From positions 17,770 through 81,769 of the forward strand of contig NZ_JADWOV010000310.1 of the NCBI RefSeq assembly GCF_015767435.1: a stretch of 64,000 nt of DNA. The letters run 5' to 3'. Origin of the DNA: Polaribacter sp. BAL334 (GTDB lineage Bacteria > Bacteroidota > Bacteroidia > Flavobacteriales > Flavobacteriaceae). The notes beneath the pieces are model-generated. The model was not told the origin of the DNA. It saw only the letters and a program-made list of their open reading frames with translations, and did not search any database. Numbering within the stretch: position 1 is the first letter of the stretch; each line of letters starts with the position of its first letter. Of the stretch, positions 26,963 to 35,786 are shown piece after piece. Both the position numbers and the translations under genes were made by a program.

Positions 26963-28408
26963 ATGGATAAAGGTTTCTTATTTTCATCTTATGACGAGCT
27001 TCCAAATACGTGGGATGAAATGATTAGCAATACTGCTGAAATTAGGCCACAATATGAAGCAATTATTGAGTGCTTGAAGAAAATTTCACAGGAAGAACTC
27101 AGTAAAAAAGAAGAACTTTCCAAGCAACTTTTTATGAGTCAAGGTGTTACATTCACTGTATATAATGACAATGAAGGTATTGAGAAAATATTTCCTTTTG
27201 ATATTGTTCCAAGAATCATCACAGGTGCAGAATGGGATTTTATTGAAAGAGGCATCAAACAACGCATCAAAGCACTGAACTTATTTATAAAAGACATTTA
27301 TAATGAGCAATTTATCATCAAAGATGGCATTGTTCCTGCTGATTTGATTTATTCTTGTCCTAATTATCTGCGAGAAATGAAAGGGGTAAAAGTGCCTCAT
27401 GATATTTATGTACACATTGCAGGGGTAGATTTGATTCGGAATAATGATGGCGAATTTTATGTATTGGAAGACAATTTACGCACACCTTCAGGAGTAAGTT
27501 ATATGCTTGAAAATAGAGAAATTTCAAAGCGTTTGTATCCAGGTATTTTGCCCAAAAACAATGTGCGTTCGGTTTCTAATTATCCCAATTTATTGTATAA
27601 AAAACTGAAAGATTTATCTTACAAAAACAATCCTAATATTGTTTTGTTAACTCCAGGAATATACAATTCTGCGTATTATGAACACAGTACTTTAGCACGA
27701 TTGATGGGAATTGAACTAGTAGAAGGAAGTGATTTGGTTGTAAAAAATCATTTTGTGTATATGAAAACCACTAATGGTTTAAAACAAGTGGATGTGATTT
27801 ACAGACGTGTAGATGATGATTTTTTAGATCCTTTAGAGTTTAACGCAAACAGTATTTTGGGAGTTGCTGGAATTATGGCATCTTATCGAAAAGGAAATGT
27901 AAATATCATCAATGCGCCTGGAACTGGTGTTGCTGATGACAAAGCCATTTATGTATATGTTCCTGATATGATTCATTATTATTTGAATGAAGAGCCTATT
28001 TTAAAAAATATTGAAACCTATCAATTGGGCAAACCAGAAGAACTGAAACACGTAATTGAAAATATCAAAACCATGGTCATCAAAAAAACAGATGGAAGTG
28101 GTGGATATGGGATGTTAATGGGACATGAAGCAAGTGAAGAAGAAATAAATGACTACCTTGCTACCGTTCAAAAAAATCCAAGTGCATTTATAGCACAACC
28201 AATTTTAAAGCTCTCAACTGCGCCTTGTTATATCAATGGAAAATTATCTCCACGTTGTATAGATTTGCGCCCTTTTGCACTTTCTGGTAAAGATGGTATT
28301 GAAATATGCCCTGGTGGTTTGACAAGAGTTGCCCTAAAAAAAGGTTCGTTAGTGGTGAATAGTTCACAAGGTGGAGGCAGTAAAGATACTTGGGTAATTC
28401 AAGAATAA
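26963..28408 (+). CDS. circularly permuted ATP-grasp type 2 protein
   Basis: A 481-residue protein of the DUF404/DUF407 circularly permuted ATP-grasp family. Visible signatures are the N-terminal FDIVPRIITGAEWDFIERGIKQR, YVLEDNLRTPSGVSYMLENR, and the nucleotide-binding segment VIKKTDGSGGYGMLMG. ATP-grasp enzymes join a carboxylate to an amine; comparative genomics (the Iyer and Aravind amidoligase work) predicts that this family acts with alpha-E and transglutaminase proteins in peptide synthesis or modification. That exact trio is present here as one operon. The substrate is unknown. Confidence 0.9.
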   Translation: MDKGFLFSSYDELPNTWDEMISNTAEIRPQYEAIIECLKKISQEELSKKEELSKQLFMSQGVTFTVYNDNEGIEKIFPFDIVPRIITGAEWDFIERGIKQRIKALNLFIKDIYNEQFIIKDGIVPADLIYSCPNYLREMKGVKVPHDIYVHIAGVDLIRNNDGEFYVLEDNLRTPSGVSYMLENREISKRLYPGILPKNNVRSVSNYPNLLYKKLKDLSYKNNPNIVLLTPGIYNSAYYEHSTLARLMGIELVEGSDLVVKNHFVYMKTTNGLKQVDVIYRRVDDDFLDPLEFNANSILGVAGIMASYRKGNVNIINAPGTGVADDKAIYVYVPDMIHYYLNEEPILKNIETYQLGKPEELKHVIENIKTMVIKKTDGSGGYGMLMGHEASEEEINDYLATVQKNPSAFIAQPILKLSTAPCYINGKLSPRCIDLRPFALSGKDGIEICPGGLTRVALKKGSLVVNSSQGGGSKDTWVIQE

Positions 28409-28418
28409 TCATACAGAT

Positions 28419-29345
28419 ATGTTAAGTAGAGCAGCAAATAATTTAATTTGGATAGAACGTTATATGGAACGTGGCAATGGCATGTTAAGTTTGCTAAAAG
28501 TAAACTTTTCTGCCAATCAAGATTCGCCAGAATTGTTTTCTTGGTCGCCTATTATCAAAAACTACAATGCTTCTGAAAATGAATTTTATACAGAAGATGC
28601 TATTGAATGTATTGAATATTTAATTTTCAATGCAGACAACCCGAATTCTATTTTGAATTTAGTCACCAAAGCACGTGAAAATGCACGAAGTGTTCAGGAA
28701 CATTTATCGCGCGAATTGTGGTTGTGTATCAATAATTATTATTTGTATTTGACACAAAAAGATTTGATAAAAAAGTTACGAACAGAAGATCCTGTTGTTT
28801 TCTTGGATGATTTGAAAAAATTTCATTTGATGTATATTGGCACTATGGACATCACTCAAGAACGTGGTCCCTCCTATTACTTCATGAATGTTGGACGATT
28901 TTTAGAGAGATTGATTCAAATTTCCGAATTTACAGCCATGAAATTGATTGAAGTTTCGAAAACAACTGACAGCTTAGAACAAAGCTTTTATTGGAAAAAC
29001 TTATTGCTTTCTGTTGGTGGATATCAATTGTATTTGAAAACTTACAAGTCTTCTTTTCAAGAGGATAATGTGATTCACATGTTGTTTCAAGACCAATTAT
29101 TTCCAAGATCTATGTATTATTGCGTAAATAAACTGAATCGACATGTAAAGCAATTGATTGATATTCAGGAACTGGAAAAAAATAATACCGAATTTTTACT
29201 CGGAAAATTGGAAAGCACCATTAAATATGCTACTATTGAAAGTATCAATCAGCAAGGATTGAATCAGTTTGTACTAGGTATCAAACAAGATATTAAAAAC
29301 ATTTCTTTTAGTATCAATACCGTGTACTTTTCACATTCAAATTAA
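28419..29345 (+). CDS. alpha-E domain protein
   Basis: A 308-residue all-helical protein of the alpha-E (DUF403) family, recognised from the N-terminal LSRAANNLIWIERYMERGNGM and from ARENARSVQEHLSRELW and LERLIQISEF. Alpha-E proteins always accompany the permuted ATP-grasp enzyme; their role is unknown. It is the second gene of the operon, 10 bases after the ATP-grasp stop. Confidence 0.9.
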   Translation: MLSRAANNLIWIERYMERGNGMLSLLKVNFSANQDSPELFSWSPIIKNYNASENEFYTEDAIECIEYLIFNADNPNSILNLVTKARENARSVQEHLSRELWLCINNYYLYLTQKDLIKKLRTEDPVVFLDDLKKFHLMYIGTMDITQERGPSYYFMNVGRFLERLIQISEFTAMKLIEVSKTTDSLEQSFYWKNLLLSVGGYQLYLKTYKSSFQEDNVIHMLFQDQLFPRSMYYCVNKLNRHVKQLIDIQELEKNNTEFLLGKLESTIKYATIESINQQGLNQFVLGIKQDIKNISFSINTVYFSHSN

Positions 29346-29354
29346 ACGCAACTA

Positions 29355-30308
29355 ATGCCTACATTTTATATCAATCATCTTACTAAATATACCTATAGCA
29401 ATACCGTTATTGATGCTGCCAACAGAATTATGTTGTTTCCCATCAATGATGCATATCAAAAAGTAACTTCTCAAAAAATCAACATCAATTCCAATCCATC
29501 AATTGAAACTCATACTGATTATTTTGACAATACAGTAGGTACTTTTATGATTGTAGAACCTCATTCAACCTTGATTATTGAATCGGAAATTGAGGTGGAT
29601 GTCTATTCAAGAATGTTTCCTGAAGATATGATTGATCCTGTATTGCAATGGCAAACGTTGAAAACTATTTCACATAAAACGGAATTTATTGATTTTACAA
29701 AATTCAAATCATTTGCAGGTAGTGAAGAAGTATTAGCATATTTGCACACTTTTGATAAAAATACAGTAACACCATATCAATTTCTACAAGCTTTGAGTTC
29801 ATTTATTTTCAATGAATTTAAGTATATCAAAGGGATTACAACCGTAAACACTACCTTGGATGAAGTATGGGAAATCAAATCAGGAGTGTGTCAAGATTTC
29901 ACCAATTTTATGTTGCAAGCCTGCAAAATGATGGGGATTCCTGCAAGATATGTCAGTGGCTATTTGTGTCCTTACGAAAGTTTTTCACGTGGAGAAGGTG
30001 CAACACACGCTTGGATTGAAGCATTTATTCCCAATTATGGTTGGTTAGGTTTTGATCCAACCAATAATATCATTGCCACAGAGCATCATGTGCGTTTGGC
30101 AATAGGCAGAAATTATAACGATTGTTCGCCAGTAAAAGGTGTTTTTAGAGGTAAAGTTGAAGACAAACTTGAAGTAAATGTCACAGTAGATACCACCAAA
30201 AAATTTGTAGAAAAACAACCGATTTTCGAAACTACTGACCAATTTAAAGATGCCAATAGATACCAAAAAAACTTAGAAATATTGCAACAACATCAACAGC
30301 AGCAGTAA
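29355..30308 (+). CDS. bacterial transglutaminase-like cysteine peptidase
   Basis: A 317-residue protein. The N-terminal beta domain (about 1-85, FYINHLTKYTYSNTV) is typical of bacterial transglutaminase N regions. The catalytic core follows with C179 in SGVCQDFTNFM, His in ATHAWIEAFIP and Asp in GFDPTNN, so it should be active. It has no signal peptide. In this operon type it is thought to act as a peptidase or transpeptidase on the ATP-grasp product. The C-terminus ends in a Gln-rich tail (QQHQQQQ). Confidence 0.88.
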   Translation: MPTFYINHLTKYTYSNTVIDAANRIMLFPINDAYQKVTSQKININSNPSIETHTDYFDNTVGTFMIVEPHSTLIIESEIEVDVYSRMFPEDMIDPVLQWQTLKTISHKTEFIDFTKFKSFAGSEEVLAYLHTFDKNTVTPYQFLQALSSFIFNEFKYIKGITTVNTTLDEVWEIKSGVCQDFTNFMLQACKMMGIPARYVSGYLCPYESFSRGEGATHAWIEAFIPNYGWLGFDPTNNIIATEHHVRLAIGRNYNDCSPVKGVFRGKVEDKLEVNVTVDTTKKFVEKQPIFETTDQFKDANRYQKNLEILQQHQQQQ

Positions 30309-30311
30309 AAT

Positions 30312-30346
30312 ATTCAACGTTTTGAATTTAAGATTCAACGTTGAAT
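30312..30346. terminator. weak inverted repeat between convergent genes
   Basis: ATTCAACGTT (30312-30321) pairs with AACGTTGAAT (30337-30346). No long T-run follows, so a terminator role is uncertain. Confidence 0.4.
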
Positions 30347-30429
30347 TATTCTCAAACTTAAAGTAAACTGCTAAAATCAAAAATTCAAATAATTGATTTT
30401 CAGGGGTTCTGTTTCTTTTTCAAGAAAAC

Positions 30430-31134
30430 TTACTGACTCAAAAATTCACTTTCACTCTCAATTTCTATGGGCGTTTTGTTGGGCACAAACCATCTTGCCG
30501 TTAAATTTCCCTTTAAAGTTATCGAATTTCCAGTTACTTTTAACCAGCTTCCTTCACGCAAACCCATGACAGGCGTATTGTTAAAAACATGAAACTCTTT
30601 GATGCGAGTTTCGCGAGTTTCGCCCATGTGTGTGGAATTTTGAACAGCATCTATAAAATGTGCATTCAAATTGAAAGGCAAGCATCCTAAAGTTTCAAAA
30701 CTTGGCGGATATACAATGGGCATATCATTGGTTGTCATCATTGAAACTCCACAAATATTCCCTCCTGCACTTGTCCCTAAATACGGAGTTCCGTTTTCAA
30801 GTACTTTTTTCAATACAACAAGAATATCGTTTTTATACAACTGATTGACCAATTCAAAAGTATTTCCTCCACCTGTAAAAATTGCTTTGGCATTTTCTAA
30901 CGCTTCTTTTGGGTTGTCAAATTGATGAATGCCAACTACTTTTTTAGAAATTTTTGCAAAAGCATTCTTTACAATTCGAGTATATTCATCATATGAAATT
31001 CCACTTGGTCTTGCATATGGAATAAAAAGTACTGTATCAGCATCTTTGAACAAAAGGCTTATTTCGGGTAACAAATAAGCTAAATAATCACTTCCATACA
31101 CTGTAGAAGTACTTGCGATAATCATATTTTTCAT
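30430..31134 (-). CDS. pepE: peptidase E-like (S51) dipeptidase
   Basis: A 234-residue protein of the S51 family. Visible are VLFIPYARPSGISYDEY, FTGGGNTFELVNQL, the nucleophile serine in LGTSAGGNICG, and NAHFIDAVQNSTHMGETRETRI. PepE cleaves Asp-X dipeptides in the cytoplasm; cyanophycinase is a relative. The ATG at 31134 is chosen because the longer frame adds a hydrophobic stretch not seen in the family. It converges with the ATP-grasp operon, so a role in breaking down that product is possible but unproved. Confidence 0.85.
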   Translation of the reverse strand: MKNMIIASTSTVYGSDYLAYLLPEISLLFKDADTVLFIPYARPSGISYDEYTRIVKNAFAKISKKVVGIHQFDNPKEALENAKAIFTGGGNTFELVNQLYKNDILVVLKKVLENGTPYLGTSAGGNICGVSMMTTNDMPIVYPPSFETLGCLPFNLNAHFIDAVQNSTHMGETRETRIKEFHVFNNTPVMGLREGSWLKVTGNSITLKGNLTARWFVPNKTPIEIESESEFLSQ

Positions 31135-31266
31135 ACTCCAAAAATAAAATAATTTTACAATTATGCTTACATAAAAAAACAAAATTCTGGATTTAACATA
31201 AGATTACAATTCTATTAATATCAATTTAAGAAAGTTAATTTCTTAATTTGCTGTAAATAAATTTCT

Positions 31267-32061
31267 ATGAAAATAAAATTACTTTCTCTTTTGCTATTTA
31301 TTTCTTTTCATTGTTTATCTCAAGACAATAGTTTTACTTTTTATGGAAAAATAATTGATTCTGTAAACATTGTAAAAAATGTAAATGTGATTAATTTAAA
31401 CACCAAAAAAGGAACATTTTCTGATGATGAAGGAAATTTTAATATTTATGTTTCAATTAATGACACACTTCAAATCAGTTCAATTGGATATGTAACAAAA
31501 AAAATACCAATATTAAAATTGCATTCTCAAAAAACCAAACACCTCATTTTTTTAAAAGAATATACCACAACATTAGCGGAAGTAATTATTAAAAAAAACA
31601 AATTATCAGGTTCTCTTTTATTGGATATTAAAAAAACACCCAAAGATTCTATTGGAGAAATCGTTAGAAATGTGGTTTCTAGCATAAAAAAGTTAGATTT
31701 TAATGCAATTTCAAAAACACCAATAAGTATTGATGAAGCTCATTTAACAAAAGCTTCTGTAATAAGATTGCCAAATTATTTTGAAGGTGTTGGAACTAAA
31801 CTTGGAGGCAATTCAAAACCTTATCAATCATTGATTGAAAAAAATCAAAAAGTAACTAGCATTGCTGATAAAATTTTATCCGAATTTGGAAAAGATTTTT
31901 TCTTTGAAAAACTAAAAATTCCTCAAGAAAAATATCATCAATTTATTAGTTTTTGTTCGTATTCAAAAATATATGAAATGCATAAAAAAGGAGAAATTTT
32001 GGCTTTGATTGAATTTTTAACATCAGAAAGCAAAAATTACTTAAAAATTATGAGTGAATAA
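31267..32061 (+). CDS. secreted carboxypeptidase-regulatory-like domain protein (paralogue 1)
   Basis: A 264-residue exported protein; the signal ends near FHCLSQ. A carboxypeptidase D regulatory-like beta-sandwich (about 23-100) with the phrase GKIIDSVNIVKNVNVINLNTKKGTFSDDEGNF precedes a region of unknown function (100-264). It lacks the TonB plug and barrel that often follow this domain. It is about one third identical by eye to the next gene, indicating a tandem duplication. Confidence 0.75.
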   Translation: MKIKLLSLLLFISFHCLSQDNSFTFYGKIIDSVNIVKNVNVINLNTKKGTFSDDEGNFNIYVSINDTLQISSIGYVTKKIPILKLHSQKTKHLIFLKEYTTTLAEVIIKKNKLSGSLLLDIKKTPKDSIGEIVRNVVSSIKKLDFNAISKTPISIDEAHLTKASVIRLPNYFEGVGTKLGGNSKPYQSLIEKNQKVTSIADKILSEFGKDFFFEKLKIPQEKYHQFISFCSYSKIYEMHKKGEILALIEFLTSESKNYLKIMSE

Positions 32062-32166
32062 AGGACAAACCTTATTCACTTTCCTTATTAGCTTTAACAA
32101 AAGTTTAATTGGAAGCTCTATGTTTTTATCAAGTAAAACAATAAATTTGGGATTATAATCAAACAA

Positions 32167-32973
32167 ATGTTAAAAAAATTATTTTCATTTTTTTTTATCC
32201 TATTAATTAGTTTCTCATTTTTTGCTCAAAAAAAGAACATCATTTTAAGCGGAAAAGTGATGGATTCTCTTGGAATCGTTAAAAATGCCAATATCATCAA
32301 CCTTAAAACCAATCAGGGAACTTTTTCAAATGACGAAGGTTTGTTTCGAATTTTTGTTTCTGAAGGCGATAGTGTTCAGTTTTCTTCCATTCAACATTAC
32401 ACAAAAAAAATAAAGATAAATACCCAAATTTTCAATGATAAAACCATTGAAATTACCTTGACAGCTTCTACCTATGTTTTGGACGAATTTGAACTAAAAA
32501 AACACAATCTTTCTGGAAGATTGGGAATTGACACTAAAAATGTTCCTATTGATAAAAAAGACTCCCTGTTAAAAAAAGTGATGGATTTATCGAAAGTGAA
32601 TATGAAAATCGTTGAAGGTGATGATTATATTGACACTAGAGTGCGTCCACAAATCGTAACTGTTGATCCAACTGCACGATTTGCTGGAGCTGGAGCCACT
32701 GCTAATATTGCTTTCAAATATTCAGAAAAACTGTGGGCTTTGCGCAAAGAATTGGAACGTAAAAAAGCATTTCCTTATAAGTTATTATCGGAATTGGGTG
32801 ACAAATTTTTCTTTGATGATTTGAAAATTCCGTTAGACAATTATTTTCATTTCTTAGAATATTGCAATCCTTTAGGGATTGAAAAAATGCACAAAGAAGG
32901 ACGATTGCTTGAAGTGATAAAAATATTAAAAACAGAAAGCGTCACATATCTTAAAATCATAAAAAATGAGTAA
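32167..32973 (+). CDS. secreted carboxypeptidase-regulatory-like domain protein (paralogue 2)
   Basis: A 268-residue exported protein with signal ISFSFFAQ and the same layout as the previous gene: GKVMDSLGIVKNANIINLKTNQGTFSNDEGLF, KKHNLSGRLGIDTK, and a conserved end LLSELGDKFFFDDLKIP. In Flavobacteria this type is often next to DUF6702 and M1 peptidase genes, as here. Function is unknown. Confidence 0.75.
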   Translation: MLKKLFSFFFILLISFSFFAQKKNIILSGKVMDSLGIVKNANIINLKTNQGTFSNDEGLFRIFVSEGDSVQFSSIQHYTKKIKINTQIFNDKTIEITLTASTYVLDEFELKKHNLSGRLGIDTKNVPIDKKDSLLKKVMDLSKVNMKIVEGDDYIDTRVRPQIVTVDPTARFAGAGATANIAFKYSEKLWALRKELERKKAFPYKLLSELGDKFFFDDLKIPLDNYFHFLEYCNPLGIEKMHKEGRLLEVIKILKTESVTYLKIIKNE

Positions 32974-33003
32974 ATTGCCTTTTTATTTGATTGAAAATAA
33001 TTC

Positions 33004-33501
33004 ATGAAAAACTATTCATTTTTACTCTTACTTTTTATCATTCCATTATGTTCTTTTTCAGTTCATAAATATTATTTAAGTCTCACACAAATCAAATTTA
33101 AACCCGAAGCTAAATCAGTTCAAATCATCATCAATGTTTTTATGGATGATATTGAATTGGCGCTCAATAAAGATTACAATATTGATTTACAACTCACTAC
33201 CAAAAAAGAATTACCAAATAACGATGTGTATTTTGAAAAATATTTAAGAGATAAATTGCAATTCACCATTGACGGAACTCAAAAAAAATTCAATTATATA
33301 GGCAAAGAATATGAAAATGATTTGGTGTATTTTTATTTAGAAATTGAAAATATCAATCAAGTAAAAACAATTAAAATCAATAATAAAATATTGATCAAAC
33401 ATTTTCCAGACCAACAAAATTTGGTAAAAACCTCTATTGGAAAAACCAACAAAAGTGTGCTTCTTAACAAAGATGAAACTTTTGGAACCCTAGAACATTA
33501 A
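33004..33501 (+). CDS. DUF6702 family secreted protein
   Basis: A 165-residue protein whose signal peptide ends near CSFSVHK. The start HKYYLSLTQIKFKPEAKSVQIIINVFMDDIE matches the DUF6702 family as I recall it. Function is unknown. It lies 30 bases after the paralogue pair and 21 bases before the first M1 peptidase gene, so all are probably one transcript. Confidence 0.75.
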   Translation: MKNYSFLLLLFIIPLCSFSVHKYYLSLTQIKFKPEAKSVQIIINVFMDDIELALNKDYNIDLQLTTKKELPNNDVYFEKYLRDKLQFTIDGTQKKFNYIGKEYENDLVYFYLEIENINQVKTIKINNKILIKHFPDQQNLVKTSIGKTNKSVLLNKDETFGTLEH

Positions 33502-33522
33502 TCAATTCAAACCTCAATACAC

Positions 33523-35634
33523 ATGAAAAAAATCGGATTTCTATTACTTTCTTTTGTTTTTTTGAGCACTTCCTATGCTCAGACTACAAAACAAGGACAC
33601 ACCAACGAAAACAAATTCAGACAAATGTATGATTTGTTGGCAACACCCAATGAACAGCACAATGCTACTGGTGCACCAGGAAAAGGCTATACACAACAAA
33701 AAGTAGATTATGTAATCGACGTCACTTTAGATGATGAAAAACAGAAAATTACAGGCGCTGAAACCATTACCTATCATAACAATTCTCCTGATAAATTGGA
33801 ATTTTTGTGGGTGCAATTAGACCAAAATATGCGTGCCAAAGATTCAAAAACTCCAGATATCAATCCCAATAAAATTCCTGAAAAGTTAAGCAAAACTCGT
33901 TTTGAAAAAGCTTTTGAGAATGAACCATTTGATGGCGGTTTTAACATCATGAGTGTTACAAATGTAGATGGTTCTCCCCTTTCTTATACCATCAATCAAA
34001 CCATGATGCGTATCAATTTGGTGAAACCATTGGCTTCTGGCGAAAAATTTAAGTTCAACATCAAATGGTGGTACAACATCAATAATCATAGAGAAGATGG
34101 AGGAAGATCAGGTTTTGAACATTTCCCAAAAGACGGAAATAACAACTATGTAATTGCACAATTTTACCCAAGATTGTGTGTGTATGACAATGTAGAAGGA
34201 TGGCAAAATGACCAATTTTGGGGACGAAGTGAATTTGCCTTAGAATTTGGAGATTTCACTGTAAACATCACAGTTCCTGAAGATCACATGTTGGGTGCTA
34301 CAGGGGTTTTATTAAATGAAAAAGAAGTCTTGTCAAAAACGGAACTGAAAAGATTGGCAGACGCTAAAAAAAGTTTTGACAATCCTATCATCATTAGAAC
34401 TCAAGAAGAAGCTATCAACTTTGAAAAATCGAAAGCAACAAAAACAAAAACATGGAAGTTTTTTGCTGAAAACGTGCGTGATTATGCTTTTGCAACCTCA
34501 AGAAAATTTATTTGGGATGGAATGGCTGTTGATATCAATGGAAAAACAGTGATGGCTTATTCCTTGTATTCGAAAGAAGCAAATCCTTTGTATGGTGATC
34601 ATTCTACAAGAGCAGTAGCTCAAACCTTAAAAACCTACTCTCAATACACGTTTGATTATCCTTATCACAAAGCAATTTCTGTGGACGGACAAATGGGAAT
34701 GGAATATCCTCAAATTTGTTTCAATCCAGGAAGACCAAATCCTGATGGAACGTATTCTGACAGAGTAAAATATACCATGATTAAAGTAACCATTCACGAA
34801 GTGGGTCACAACTTTTTTCCAATGATTGTCAATTCAGATGAAAGACAATGGACTTGGATGGACGAAGGATTGAATTCGTATTTAGAAATGTTGGCAGAAT
34901 TGGCGTATGATAAAAATTTCCCAATGTCAAGAGGATTGCCAAAAAATATTGTGAATTATATGAGTGGAGATCAATCAAAAATTGCGCCCATCATGTCAAA
35001 AGGAGACAATGTATATAGTTTTGGAAACAACGCGTATGGCAAACCTGCAACAGGACTTTGGATGTTGCGCGAAACTATTATGGGCAAAGAATTGTTTGAC
35101 CATGCATTCAAAACCTATGCACAAAGATGGATGTTCAAACACCCAACTCCTGAGGATTTTTTCAGAACCATGGAAGACGCTTCTGGAGTCGATTTGGATT
35201 GGTTTTGGAGAGGTTGGTTTTTCACAACAGATGTTACTGATATAGGAGTTAAAGGAGTGAAAAAATTCTATTCTTCTTCAAGTTCAGACGACACCGTAAA
35301 CTTTATTGAAGATACTTCTGAGGGTTTAGGATATGCAACAAGTCACTCAAAATACCATTACGAAATTACCTATGAAAAACCAGGAGGTTTGGTAATGCCA
35401 ATCATTGTAGAATTTACCTATAAAGATGGCACCAAAGAACGAAAAACCTATCCAGCACAAATTTGGAGATATACAGATGACGAAGTAACCAAAGTTTTTT
35501 CTAGCTCAAAACAAATAGAAAGTATTGTAGTGGATCCAGATTTAGAAACGGCTGATGTGGATACTTCTAACAATAGTTTTCCAAGAGAAAAAAGCGATAA
35601 ATTCGACAAATTCAAAAAAGAGATTAAAGGGTAA
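33523..35634 (+). CDS. secreted M1 family zinc metallopeptidase (paralogue 1)
   Basis: A 703-residue exported aminopeptidase-like enzyme; signal MKKIGFLLLSFVFLSTSYAQ. An N-terminal beta domain (about 60-250) is followed by the catalytic domain with the zinc motif H425-E426-V-G-H429 and the downstream glutamate in WMDEGLNSYLE. The canonical GAMEN exopeptidase motif is replaced by GQMGMEYPQICF. The C-terminal part carries FWRGWFFTTDVTDIGVK. It probably degrades peptides in the periplasm or outside. Confidence 0.9.
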   Translation: MKKIGFLLLSFVFLSTSYAQTTKQGHTNENKFRQMYDLLATPNEQHNATGAPGKGYTQQKVDYVIDVTLDDEKQKITGAETITYHNNSPDKLEFLWVQLDQNMRAKDSKTPDINPNKIPEKLSKTRFEKAFENEPFDGGFNIMSVTNVDGSPLSYTINQTMMRINLVKPLASGEKFKFNIKWWYNINNHREDGGRSGFEHFPKDGNNNYVIAQFYPRLCVYDNVEGWQNDQFWGRSEFALEFGDFTVNITVPEDHMLGATGVLLNEKEVLSKTELKRLADAKKSFDNPIIIRTQEEAINFEKSKATKTKTWKFFAENVRDYAFATSRKFIWDGMAVDINGKTVMAYSLYSKEANPLYGDHSTRAVAQTLKTYSQYTFDYPYHKAISVDGQMGMEYPQICFNPGRPNPDGTYSDRVKYTMIKVTIHEVGHNFFPMIVNSDERQWTWMDEGLNSYLEMLAELAYDKNFPMSRGLPKNIVNYMSGDQSKIAPIMSKGDNVYSFGNNAYGKPATGLWMLRETIMGKELFDHAFKTYAQRWMFKHPTPEDFFRTMEDASGVDLDWFWRGWFFTTDVTDIGVKGVKKFYSSSSSDDTVNFIEDTSEGLGYATSHSKYHYEITYEKPGGLVMPIIVEFTYKDGTKERKTYPAQIWRYTDDEVTKVFSSSKQIESIVVDPDLETADVDTSNNSFPREKSDKFDKFKKEIKG

Positions 35635-35656
35635 ATTTGTAGTTCCATATCTTTTA

Positions 35657-35690
35657 AAAAAAGTACTGTCCATTGACAGTACTTTTTTTT
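35657..35690. terminator. terminator between the two M1 peptidase genes
   Basis: AAAAAAGTACTGTC (35657-35670) pairs with GACAGTACTTTTTT (35675-35688) across a 4-base loop, with flanking A- and T-runs. Confidence 0.9.
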
Positions 35691-35786
35691 TGGTAAAGGT
35701 TTGTTAAAATTATAGATTTTTCGCTCAAATTTAATGTGAATTACTACTTTAGTGGGCAATATTCAATTTAAATCAAATCAATACAA

